A stretch of DNA of 64,000 nt, taken from the NCBI GenBank assembly GCA_023443765.1, contig JAEZTA010000002.1, forward strand, positions 1 through 64,000, read 5' to 3'. How positions within the stretch are numbered: position 1 is the stretch's first letter; every line of letters starts with the position of its first letter. A program made the position numbers and the translations under genes. Positions 55,839 through 63,607 of this stretch are shown piece after piece. The stretch comes from Bacteroidota bacterium. GTDB taxonomy: Bacteria > Bacteroidota > Bacteroidia > Bacteroidales > Rikenellaceae. The notes beneath the pieces were generated by a model that was not told the DNA's origin, searched no databases, and saw nothing but the letters and a program-made list of their open reading frames with translations.

Positions 55839-57101
55839 ATGAAAAACAAGGATATATTTACATTCCGCGACGCGGAGAAGCAGGCAGGCCCCGTGGCCTT
55901 CTCGACGATGCTCAAACCCGCCGGTTCGGCCTGCAACCTCGACTGCCACTACTGCTATTACCTGGACAAAGCCGTCCAGTACGGTGGTAAGCAGGCTGTG
56001 ATGAGCGACGAGTTGCTGGAACTTTACGTCAAACAATACATCGAGGCCAACGAGGTTCCGACGGTGCAGTTCTGCTGGCACGGCGGCGAACCGCTGCTGC
56101 TGGGCGTGGATTTCTACCGCCGGGCGATGGCCTTTCAGGAGAAATACGCCGACGGCAAGAAGATCGAGAACATCCTCCAGACCAACGGTACGCTGGTCGA
56201 CGAAGCGTGGTGCGACCTGTTCGCCGGGAACAACTTCCTGGTGGGGATTTCGCTCGACGGGCCGCAGGACATTCACGACACGTTCCGCCTGACGAAGGGC
56301 GGTAAACCCACCTTTGACCGTGTGATGCAGACGATCGGAATGTTCCAGCGCAGCGGCGTGGAGTACAATACGCTGAGCGTTGTGAACAAGTTGTGCGAAG
56401 GCCGCGGCGGAGAGATTTACCGTTTCTTCCGCGACACGGTGCACAGCAGGTACATGCAGTTCCTGCCCGCCGTGGAGCATGTCATCGACAAACCGGGCTT
56501 CCACCGTCCGCTGATCGTCTCGCCCGACCGCGAGGGGGCGCGGCTGGCCGAATGGTCGGTAACAGCCAAGGGGTACGGGCAGTTCCTGTGCGACGTGTTC
56601 GACGTGTGGGTGGTGAGCGACGTGGGGCGCTGCTTCGTGCAGATGTTCGACGCGACGCTGGCCCAGTGGTGCGGAGTGCCCCCGGGCGTCTGCTCGATGG
56701 GCGAGACGTGCGGCGACGCGCTGGTCGTGGAACACAACGGCGACGTTTATTCGTGCGACCACTTCGTCTATCCCGAATACAAGTTGGGCAACATTGCCGA
56801 AAACTCGCTGACGGAGATTTACCGGACCAAAAAGCGCCGTGACTTCGGGCTGGCCAAGCGCAACGCCCTGCCGGGCGAATGCCTGCGCTGCAAATACTAT
56901 TTCGCCTGCCGGGGCGAGTGCCCGAAGCACCGCTTCGAGACCGGTTCGGACGGATGCCGCAAAAACTCGCTCTGCGAGGGTTTGCAGCATTGGTTCCGCC
57001 ATTCGGAACCCTACATGGAGTACATGCGCGACATGCTGGCGCGTGAGCAGTCCCCGGCGTGGGTCATGCAGTTCGCCCGCAAGCGCATGGGGCTGATGTA
57101 G
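55839..57101 (+). CDS. anSME-like radical SAM/SPASM sulfatase-maturating enzyme
   Basis: 420 aa from ATG 55839; TTG 55815 in the same frame is less likely. Radical SAM motif CNLDCHYCYY (Cys32, 36, 39). The C-terminal SPASM region has CSMGETCGDALVVEHNGDVYSCDHFVYPEYKLGNI and CLRCKYYFACRGECPKHRF. These signatures fit anaerobic sulfatase-maturating enzymes, which convert an active-site Cys or Ser of sulfatases to formylglycine before export. No sulfatase gene is in the window, so the target must be encoded elsewhere. Single gene with its own promoter, convergent to the MFS exporter with 17 bp between them. Confidence 0.88.
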   Translation: MKNKDIFTFRDAEKQAGPVAFSTMLKPAGSACNLDCHYCYYLDKAVQYGGKQAVMSDELLELYVKQYIEANEVPTVQFCWHGGEPLLLGVDFYRRAMAFQEKYADGKKIENILQTNGTLVDEAWCDLFAGNNFLVGISLDGPQDIHDTFRLTKGGKPTFDRVMQTIGMFQRSGVEYNTLSVVNKLCEGRGGEIYRFFRDTVHSRYMQFLPAVEHVIDKPGFHRPLIVSPDREGARLAEWSVTAKGYGQFLCDVFDVWVVSDVGRCFVQMFDATLAQWCGVPPGVCSMGETCGDALVVEHNGDVYSCDHFVYPEYKLGNIAENSLTEIYRTKKRRDFGLAKRNALPGECLRCKYYFACRGECPKHRFETGSDGCRKNSLCEGLQHWFRHSEPYMEYMRDMLAREQSPAWVMQFARKRMGLM

Positions 57102-57106
57102 CGGCC

Positions 57107-57131
57107 CGGGTCAGTTTTTTACCCGTTTTTT
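57107..57131 (+). terminator. Short terminator-like hairpin between convergent genes
   Basis: CGGGT (57107-57111) pairs with ACCCG (57121-57125), followed by six T. It overlaps the stop codon of the minus-strand MFS gene. Confidence 0.45.
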
Positions 57132-58549
57132 CGTTTCAGGAGCACCCACACCAGCGGCACGGCCGATGCGAGGGTGAGCCACACCACGACCGAGAGCGCG
57201 TCGGTGACCCCTTCGACATAAGTCTGGGCCGCCGGGAGCGTTTCGTGTGCCGTGTGGTAGGCCGTGCGGGTCGCGAGGATGGCCGTGAGTACGGCGATGC
57301 CGAAGCTGCCCGCGAGTTGCTTGATGCTGTTCGAGATGCCCGCCGCTGCGGCCATGTCCTGCTGGGTGAGGTTTTTGAGCGAAAAGAGGTTCAGGGGCGC
57401 GAAGGTGAGGCCCATGCCGAAGCCGCGCAGGTAGAGGACGAACAGGATGTGGCGGTGCGTGGTGTCTAGCGTGAAGCGGCTTGCGAGCCAGAAGCTCAGG
57501 GCCATGATCAGGATGCCCGCAATGACCAGCAGCAGGGGTTTGACGTAGCGCGTCAGGTAGCCCGAGGCGGTGGAAAGCACACCCTGGATAAGCCCTACGG
57601 GGAGGAAGACGCTTCCGGCCATCAGCGCCGTGTAGCCCAGTCCGCGCTGCATGTAGAGCGGCAGCAGGTAGGTTCCCCCGAGCATCCCGACGGCGAAAAG
57701 CGTCAGCACGGCCATCGAGACACCGAAATTCCGTTCGGCCAGCAGCCGGATTTGCAGCAGGGGCGCCGGGTTGCGCAGTTCCGTGACGATGAAGAACACG
57801 AACGCTGCGGCCGCCACGGCAAAACAGGCTACGACTTCGGGGGCCGCCCAGCCGTCGTGGTTGGTGGGCGAATTGCCGCGGGCGAGGGCATAGATCGTCA
57901 GCGGCATGAACAGCACGATAGCCGCAAATCCTTTCCAGTCGAAGGGGTGGCGTACGCCGCCCCGCCACTCTTTCTGAATGAACACCGAGAGCAGGATGGC
58001 CAGCAGTCCCACCGGAACGTTCACGTCGAAAATCCGGTGCCAGCTGTAATCGTCGACCAGATAGCCGCCCAGCAGGGGGCCGAACGAGATCGAAGCCGCT
58101 GCGGCCATCGACCAGAGGCCCAGCGCGAGGCCCCGCTCCTCGGGCTTGAATTCGCGGGTGACGATGGCCAGGCCCAGCGCCTGGATGATGCCGCTGCCCA
58201 ACCCCTGCAAGGCCCGCGAGGCGATGAGGAACGAATCGGTGGGGGCTTTTCCGCAGAGCCACGAGCCCAGCGTGAAGAGCACCATTCCGAGGATGTAGAC
58301 GCGTTTGTTGCCGAAACGGTCGGCAAACCAACCCGCCGAGGGCAGCATGACGGTCATGGTGATCATGTAGGCCGTGACAACCCATTCGGCCGAGGAGATG
58401 CCGATGTGGAAGGCCGACATGATGGCCGGAAGCCCGACGTTGACCACCGTAACGTCGAGCACGGCCATGAAGGTTCCGAGCATGATCATGCCCAGAATCC
58501 ACCATTTGTAGCTGCTGCTTTGCCGGATATGTTCGCCGAGAGATGTCAT
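57119..58549 (-). CDS. DHA2-type MFS drug/multidrug exporter (EmrB/QacA-like)
   Basis: 476 aa from ATG 58549 (MTSLGEHIRQ); an in-frame ATG at 58603 would add 18 residues without a membrane segment. About 14 hydrophobic helices. Family motifs: FMAVLDVTVVNVGLPAI in helix 1 (motif D1), GWFADRFGNKRVYILGM (motif A), RALQGLGSGIIQ (motif B), LGPLLGGYLVD-type motif C as FGPLLGGYLVDDYSWHRIFDVNVPVG. Typical of proton-driven exporters of lipophilic toxic compounds. No MFP or TolC partner gene is adjacent, which would be needed for full export in a Gram-negative cell. Convergent to the radical SAM gene. Confidence 0.9.
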   Translation of the reverse strand: MTSLGEHIRQSSSYKWWILGMIMLGTFMAVLDVTVVNVGLPAIMSAFHIGISSAEWVVTAYMITMTVMLPSAGWFADRFGNKRVYILGMVLFTLGSWLCGKAPTDSFLIASRALQGLGSGIIQALGLAIVTREFKPEERGLALGLWSMAAAASISFGPLLGGYLVDDYSWHRIFDVNVPVGLLAILLSVFIQKEWRGGVRHPFDWKGFAAIVLFMPLTIYALARGNSPTNHDGWAAPEVVACFAVAAAAFVFFIVTELRNPAPLLQIRLLAERNFGVSMAVLTLFAVGMLGGTYLLPLYMQRGLGYTALMAGSVFLPVGLIQGVLSTASGYLTRYVKPLLLVIAGILIMALSFWLASRFTLDTTHRHILFVLYLRGFGMGLTFAPLNLFSLKNLTQQDMAAAAGISNSIKQLAGSFGIAVLTAILATRTAYHTAHETLPAAQTYVEGVTDALSVVVWLTLASAVPLVWVLLKRKNG

Positions 58550-58675
58550 CCGGCGTGGCGGGCTCAAAAAAAGTGCCATTTTGTCCGGCAGCCCGGTTTT
58601 CATCCGTCTGTTCGGCCGGCTGTGGGATGCCGTCGGTATCCGGCTGCAACGGAACGGGATAAAAATGGGCGGGAG

Positions 58676-58708
58676 TTTGGAAATTGAGTGGAATTATATC
58701 TATATTTG
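58676..58708 (+). promoter_or_regulatory. Promoter of the Ig-like lipoprotein gene
   Basis: TTTG at 58676-58679, 21-bp spacer, TATATTTG at 58701-58708: the best promoter match in the window. It predicts a leader of about 180 nt before the ATG. Confidence 0.75.
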
Positions 58709-58827
58709 CCGCATGAACAGGTGCAGGAAATCAGAATTTACAAATCCCCGGGGAGAATCCGTAATTCTTTCCGGTATTGCACATTTCCCCCCCCCGCAGT
58801 TAGACTAGTTTATCCGTCGATCCTATC

Positions 58828-58869
58828 TTCCGTAATACGACTTTCAGGAGCCGTGTTACGGAATTTTTT
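58828..58869 (+). terminator. Terminator-like hairpin in the leader (possible attenuator)
   Basis: TTCCGTAATACG (58828-58839) pairs with CGTGTTACGGAA (58852-58863) and is followed by six T (58864-58869). It lies between the promoter and the ATG at 58903. The other strand lacks a T-run, so it acts on the plus-strand leader. Confidence 0.65.
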
Positions 58870-58902
58870 GGTTGATATATTGGGCTTAATTAAAAAATGC
58901 AA

Positions 58903-60612
58903 ATGAAAAAATCAATTCTTTTTGTGCTGCTCTGTGCAGCCGTCGTCCTGGCCTCGTGCAACGAGGACGACACAAATCCCTCCGTGCCGGTTGCCGGGGT
59001 GACGCTTGACCACAAAACGTTGCTTCTGGGCAAGGGCGAGACTGCGGCGCTCGTCGCGACGGTAGCTCCGGAGGATGCCGAAAACCGCGTCGTAACGTGG
59101 GCGAGTTCGGACAAAGCCGTGGCCGAAGTTTCCGACGAAGGCGTTGTGACGGCAAAGGCCATCGGCGATGCGACGATCACGGTAACTACCTTGGAAGGCG
59201 GTTTTGAGGATGTTTGCCAGGTGACGGTGCTCGACACCGATACCTCGGATGCGCTGGTGACGTTCGACAATCCGACTGCTGTCATCAAAGAAAACGGCGG
59301 GGTGCTGACCGTACCGTTCCACATGAACAAAGCCCTGGCAGGCGATGTGGCCGTGACCTTCGCTCAAGGGACCGACGACCGGCAGACTGCGAAGCAGGGA
59401 TGGCACTTCGATTTTCCGGACGGGAAGAACCGCATCGTCCTGCCCCGGGGAACCCGGACAGGAACGGTGGACCTGCAGATCATCGACAATGATTACTGCG
59501 ATGGAAACGTCTATTTTGACCTGGCTATCAGGCAGGTGGACGGCGCGCAGCGAGGGTTGGACAGTATTTGTAAGGTGACCATCGAAGACGAGGATATAGA
59601 TCGTACGGTCCGTATCGGACAACCCGCCGGCGACGGAACCTGGGCCGAGGAGGCCGGGACGATCGAGATTCCGCTGATCTTCGAAGGCGGGAAATGGGAA
59701 GAGCGAATGATTTCCGGAAAGATCGCCGTCAAGGATTTGGTAGGATGTACGCAGGACGATGTGACGCTCGAAACCACCTCGTTCGAAACGGCCGGAAACG
59801 AAACTCTCAAAGTAAAGGTGCGCCTGAGGGATAACGAGACGTTCGGGGACTGGAGTTTCCGCCTCGATCTTCAGGATCTGGTGTGGGTACGGCTGGCCAG
59901 TGATGACGTCATCCGGATCAAGGACGACGAGCGGATTCTGGGATTTGCGCAGGCCGCCTATGAGGTCGACGAGGGTTCGTCGGTCAATCTTTCCACGATG
60001 CTGAAAGGCGGTGGCGCCCGGTCGAACGTGCCCATCCGGATCGAGGTCGTAGCCGACCAGACCACGGCCACCCCCGATTTGTATACCCTGCCGGCAAGCT
60101 ATGACGATATCGCGGCGCAGGGGGATGCTTCGTCCTTCGTGCTCCGGGCTAATAAGAGTGCAGCCCTTCGGGATGCCGTGCTGGTCCTGAAGGTCAATTC
60201 GACGGCAGGAGCCTCCACGCCCGGGAAGATTCTCTACGACGACACGCAAACCTGTCGGGTAACCATCCGCAACACCGATTCTTTCGTGCGGTTCGCCGCT
60301 ACGACGCTGACGGGCGTGGCTGCTCCGGGTGTATACGATATTGCGATTGAAACGTCTGGTTATGAAGAGGATATACTTGTGTATGTGGATGTGTCTTCGG
60401 CAACGACGATGAGTGCCGGCAGTTTTAGCATCAAGCAGAAATTCGCGATATTCTCTGCCGGGGCGAAGAGCGGCCGGATTCAATTGGAGTTGTTCGAAGC
60501 GCTGAAGGCCGACGAGCAGATCGTTATCGAGATAACGCGTGTCTTAGGAGAAAGCGGGTCTATGAATGATGATATTGATCCGGATGCCAAAGTCATCGTT
60601 TGCGGGAATTGA
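58903..60612 (+). CDS. Ig-like (BIG2) and Calx-beta-like surface lipoprotein
   Basis: 569 aa from ATG 58903, or 571 from ATG 58897. Lipobox VLASC (Cys19) followed by acidic NEDD. Residues about 30-110 fit a bacterial Ig-like group 2 domain (VAGVTLDHKTLLLGKGETAALVATVAPEDA...VVTWASSDKAVAEVSDEGVVTAKAIGDATITVTT). Two Calx-beta-like modules (about 118-230 and 235-350) end in CKVTIEDEDID and VIRIKDDE. The rest is further beta-sandwich with a CRVTIRNTDS strand. Looks like a surface adhesin or binding protein; ligand unknown. Has its own promoter and a long leader with hairpin. Confidence 0.8.
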   Translation: MKKSILFVLLCAAVVLASCNEDDTNPSVPVAGVTLDHKTLLLGKGETAALVATVAPEDAENRVVTWASSDKAVAEVSDEGVVTAKAIGDATITVTTLEGGFEDVCQVTVLDTDTSDALVTFDNPTAVIKENGGVLTVPFHMNKALAGDVAVTFAQGTDDRQTAKQGWHFDFPDGKNRIVLPRGTRTGTVDLQIIDNDYCDGNVYFDLAIRQVDGAQRGLDSICKVTIEDEDIDRTVRIGQPAGDGTWAEEAGTIEIPLIFEGGKWEERMISGKIAVKDLVGCTQDDVTLETTSFETAGNETLKVKVRLRDNETFGDWSFRLDLQDLVWVRLASDDVIRIKDDERILGFAQAAYEVDEGSSVNLSTMLKGGGARSNVPIRIEVVADQTTATPDLYTLPASYDDIAAQGDASSFVLRANKSAALRDAVLVLKVNSTAGASTPGKILYDDTQTCRVTIRNTDSFVRFAATTLTGVAAPGVYDIAIETSGYEEDILVYVDVSSATTMSAGSFSIKQKFAIFSAGAKSGRIQLELFEALKADEQIVIEITRVLGESGSMNDDIDPDAKVIVCGN

Positions 60613-60633
60613 CGGCTGACCGGGCTGACACTA

Positions 60634-60666
60634 AAAAGCACCTCCTTTTGGGAGGTGCTTTTGTTT
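60634..60666. terminator. Terminator between lipoprotein gene and rnpB
   Basis: AAAAGCACCTCC (60634-60645) pairs with GGAGGTGCTTTT (60651-60662); T-rich on both strands, so it ends both the plus-strand gene and the minus-strand RNase P RNA. Confidence 0.85.
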
Positions 60667-60667
60667 T

Positions 60668-61024
60668 GCAGGTCCTGTAAGCCGGGTTCTGTCTCCGGGG
60701 CGAACCCCGGGTCCCTGTCATTTATCTAGGGCGGCAGTCTCCTGCCGTCTCAAGCAACCTACCCCCCGGCATCGGGCGAGCAACCCTTAATTGCCGGTAT
60801 ACACGGTCTTGCAACCCACGGGACGTACGGCCGGACGACATTGCTGCCTCCGCGGTGGGCTCTTACCCCGCCTTTTCACCCTTACCCGTCGTTTCCGGCG
60901 GGCGGTCGTTTTCTGTTACGCTACCACAACCTCACGGCTGTCAGGTCGTTAGCCTGCGTGGTGCTCTGTGTTGCCCGGACTTTCCTCTCCCGGCTTGTGG
61001 CCGGCAGCGACAGAGCGGACCTGC
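60668..61024 (-). ncRNA. rnpB: RNase P RNA, bacterial class A
   Basis: On the minus strand the conserved 5' signature GAGGAAAGTCCGGGC is present near 60973-60992, and the conserved 3' signature ACAGAACCCGGCTT near 60676-60692. Helix P1 is formed by GCAGGTCC at 61017-61024 (5' end) and GGACCTGC at 60668-60675 (3' end), giving about 357 nt. The catalytic RNA matures tRNA 5' ends. A -7 box lies directly upstream and a terminator directly downstream. Exact ends may differ by a few bases. Confidence 0.95.
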
Positions 61025-61028
61025 GGGG

Positions 61029-61036
61029 CAAAGGTA
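61029..61036 (-). promoter_or_regulatory. -7 box of rnpB
   Basis: Minus-strand TACCTTTG, a full match, five bases before the predicted RNA 5' end. It lies 10 bp after the stop of the aldehyde dehydrogenase gene. Confidence 0.7.
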
Positions 61037-61045
61037 CGCAAATTT

Positions 61046-62428
61046 TTACAATATCTTCTTCACCCACCGGAAACCTTTGTAGGGCGGGTAGCGGAACGGC
61101 AGGTCGAAGCGCATCGGGGACGAGACGACGGCCCGGCGGTGGGAGAAGGCATCGAAGCTGTCGCGGCCGTGGTAGCGGCCCATGCCCGAGTTGCCCACGC
61201 CGCCGAAGGGCAGGTTGTCGTTGGCGATGTGCATGATTACGTCGTTGAGGCACGCTCCGCCCGAGGAGGTGTGCAACAGGACTTTGCGGCCTGTCTCTTC
61301 CGGCCCGAAGTAGTAGAGCGCCAGCGGTTTTTCGCGGTCGTTGACGAAGGCCACGGCCTGGTCGGTGTCGTCGAAGGGAAGCATCGGCAGCACGGGACCG
61401 AAAATCTCCTCCTGCATCACGGGCGATGCGGGGTCCACGTCGGTGAGCAATGTCGGTTCGATGTAGCGGTCGGCGGCGTCCGTGCGGCCGCCGATGCGGA
61501 TTTTCCCCTGGGCGAGGTAGCCCGCGACGCGTTCGAAGGCGCGGTCGTTGACCAGCCGGACGTAGCAGGGGCTTTGCTGCGCGTCGTCGCCGTGGAGTTC
61601 CCGCAGGGCGCGGGCGAAAGCCTCGGTGAAGGGTTCCTGCAACGAACGGTGGATCAGCAGGTAGTCGGGGGCGATGCAGGTTTGTCCGGCGTTGAGGGTT
61701 TTGCCCCAGGCGATGCGGCGTGCGGCGGTCGCGATGTCGGCCCCGCGGTCGACGATGCAGGGGCTTTTGCCGCCCAGTTCCAGTACGACGGGCGTCAGGT
61801 TGCGGGCTGCGGCGGCCATCACGGTGCGTCCCAGCGCGGGGCTTCCCGTGAAGAAGATCACGTCCCAGCGCAGGTCGAACAGTTGGGTGTTGACATCCCG
61901 GTCGCCCTGCACGACGGCGACGTACTGTTCGTCGAAAATCTCGGTGATCAGTCCTTCGATGGTTTTTGCGACATGGGGCGTATAGGGCGAGGGTTTCAGC
62001 AGAGCCGTGCAGCCCGAGGAGATGGCTCCGACCAGCGGGTTCAGCAGCAGTTGCACCGGGTAGTTCCACGGGGCGACGATGAGCGCCTGCCCGAGCGGTT
62101 CGGAGACGATCCGGCTTTTCGACGGCCAAAGTTTGAGCGGCGTGGGGTGCGGTTCGGGGCGCATCCACGTTTGCAGGTGGCGCAGGTGGTTGCGGACTTC
62201 GCCCCGGACGATGCTGATTTCGGTGAGGTAAGCCTCCTCGGGGGATTTCCGCAGGTCGAGCCACAGGGCGTCGCAGAGGCGTTTTTCCCAGTTGGTGAGG
62301 GCCGCCTCGAAACGCCGGAGCATCGTGCGGCGGAACGCTTCGGGAAGTGTCGCTCCCGAGCGGAAATAGGCTTTCTGGGCCGCTGCAAGGGTTGCAATGC
62401 GTGCGGCAGGGGTGTTTTCGAGGGGCAT
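61046..62428 (-). CDS. Aldehyde dehydrogenase, class 3-like
   Basis: 460 aa from ATG 62428 (MPLENTPAARIATLAAAQKAYFRSG); ATG 62434 is also possible, and the longer ORF to 62542 gives an atypical N-terminus. Motifs: APWNYPVQLLLNPL (NAD site), FTGSPALGR, LELGGKSPCIV with general base Glu near 217, NAGQTCIAPDY with nucleophile Cys near 251, EEIFGPVLP and LPFGGVGNSGMG. Length and order fit class 3 (fatty or aromatic) aldehyde dehydrogenases, which oxidise aldehydes to acids with NAD(P). Cytoplasmic or membrane-associated. Encoded between rnpB and BatB. Confidence 0.93.
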   Translation of the reverse strand: MPLENTPAARIATLAAAQKAYFRSGATLPEAFRRTMLRRFEAALTNWEKRLCDALWLDLRKSPEEAYLTEISIVRGEVRNHLRHLQTWMRPEPHPTPLKLWPSKSRIVSEPLGQALIVAPWNYPVQLLLNPLVGAISSGCTALLKPSPYTPHVAKTIEGLITEIFDEQYVAVVQGDRDVNTQLFDLRWDVIFFTGSPALGRTVMAAAARNLTPVVLELGGKSPCIVDRGADIATAARRIAWGKTLNAGQTCIAPDYLLIHRSLQEPFTEAFARALRELHGDDAQQSPCYVRLVNDRAFERVAGYLAQGKIRIGGRTDAADRYIEPTLLTDVDPASPVMQEEIFGPVLPMLPFDDTDQAVAFVNDREKPLALYYFGPEETGRKVLLHTSSGGACLNDVIMHIANDNLPFGGVGNSGMGRYHGRDSFDAFSHRRAVVSSPMRFDLPFRYPPYKGFRWVKKIL

Positions 62429-62532
62429 AGGCATGTGTATAACGTGAATCCGGCAAACGCAGCGGTCGGATAATCCGTAGATTGCGTCCTGCCGGACTCC
62501 GGTTGTCCGGGCTTTGCCGAACCGTTGCAAAG

Positions 62533-62567
62533 CCGCTGCCACACTCCGTGGCGCGGTGTGGCGGCGG
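62533..62567. terminator. Hairpin after BatB
   Basis: CCGCTGCCACAC (62533-62544) pairs with GTGTGGCGGCGG (62556-62567, one G-T pair). The T-run on the minus strand is weak. It begins two bases past the BatB stop and may end the Bat operon. Confidence 0.5.
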
Positions 62568-62568
62568 G

Positions 62569-63594
62569 TTATTTCTCGCGGAAAATGTTGAGGTGCGCCA
62601 GCAACGGGTTGCGGCGGTCGAGTACGACGAATTCCAGGAGTAACAGGACCAGTGCAGCGATGAGCAGGTATTGATACTGTTCGTTGAACTCCTCGAAGCG
62701 GACCATCGAAAGCTCAGTCTGCTCCATCTCGTTGATCGCCTTGACGACCTCTTCGAGGCCGATCGACTGTTTCGACGAGCGGACGTAAACCCCGCCCGTG
62801 ATGTCGGCGATCTTGGCCAGCATCTCCTCGTTGAGTTTCGAGACGACCATTTCGCCGTTTTCGTCCTTGATGAATTCGCCGCCGATCTGAATCGGGGCGC
62901 CTTCGGGCGTACCGATGCCGATGGTGAAGATTTTGACACCCATCTGGGCGGCGCGTTCGGCGACGGTGATGGCGTCGTCGTCGTGGTTCTCACCGTCGGT
63001 GATCAGGATGATCACGCGGCCGTGGCTTTGCTCCGTGTCGCCCGAGAAGGACAGCAGGGCCTGTTCCAGCGCCTTGCCGATGGCCGTGCCCTGCACCGAG
63101 ACCAGCGACGGGTCGATCCGCCGCGCGAAGGCCCGCGCCATGCGGTAGTCCGAGGTGATCGGCAGCTGGACTTTGGGTTCGCCTGCGAAGACGACCAGTC
63201 CCACGCGGTCCTGCTGCAGGCCTTCGAAGAGTTTGCCGATGGCGTATTTGGTCCGTTCGAGGCGGTTGGGCTGGAAGTCCTCGGCCAGCATCGAGTTCGA
63301 AACATCGACCGTGAGCATCATTTCGATGCCCTGAGCCTTCTCTTCGCGGAGTTTCGAGCCGAACTGCGGGCGTGCTGCGGCCAGCACGACCAGCGTCACG
63401 GCGCAGCAGAAAAGGATGAACCGGAAGGCGACGCGCCCGGTCGAGACTTCGGGCATCAGCTCCTCCAGGATGCCAGGATGGCCGAAACGCGCAAGCCGTT
63501 TGCGGCGGTTGCGTGCCGCCAGCCAGTAGAGCGCGATGAGCGCCGGAACGGCCAGCAGGAGCCAGAGATATTGTGGATTTGCGAAACGGAACAT
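62569..63594 (-). CDS. batB: BatB-like VWA-domain membrane protein
   Basis: 341 aa. Two N-terminal helices (LWLLLAVPALIALYWLA and RFILFCCAVTLVVLAAA), a VWA domain with MIDAS motif DVSNS (Asp97, Ser99, Ser101), GTAIGKAL and ITDGENHDDDA, and a C-terminal helix (YLLIAALVLLLLEFVVL). It matches BatA/BatB of the Bacteroides aerotolerance operon. It lies 13 bp after BatA on the same strand; the second VWA gene of the pair is usually BatB. The symbol rests on order and similarity. Confidence 0.88.
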   Translation of the reverse strand: MFRFANPQYLWLLLAVPALIALYWLAARNRRKRLARFGHPGILEELMPEVSTGRVAFRFILFCCAVTLVVLAAARPQFGSKLREEKAQGIEMMLTVDVSNSMLAEDFQPNRLERTKYAIGKLFEGLQQDRVGLVVFAGEPKVQLPITSDYRMARAFARRIDPSLVSVQGTAIGKALEQALLSFSGDTEQSHGRVIILITDGENHDDDAITVAERAAQMGVKIFTIGIGTPEGAPIQIGGEFIKDENGEMVVSKLNEEMLAKIADITGGVYVRSSKQSIGLEEVVKAINEMEQTELSMVRFEEFNEQYQYLLIAALVLLLLEFVVLDRRNPLLAHLNIFREK

Positions 63595-63607
63595 GGGAAA
63601 TTTCTTT

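Noticed and set aside
57111..58649. 512-codon minus-strand frame overlapping the MFS gene
   Set aside because: The product lacks membrane helices; the frame at 57119-58549 encodes the recognisable exporter.
60921..62993. 690-codon minus-strand open frame
   Set aside because: It crosses rnpB, the aldehyde dehydrogenase and BatB in another frame; the product is Arg/Pro/Ser-rich.
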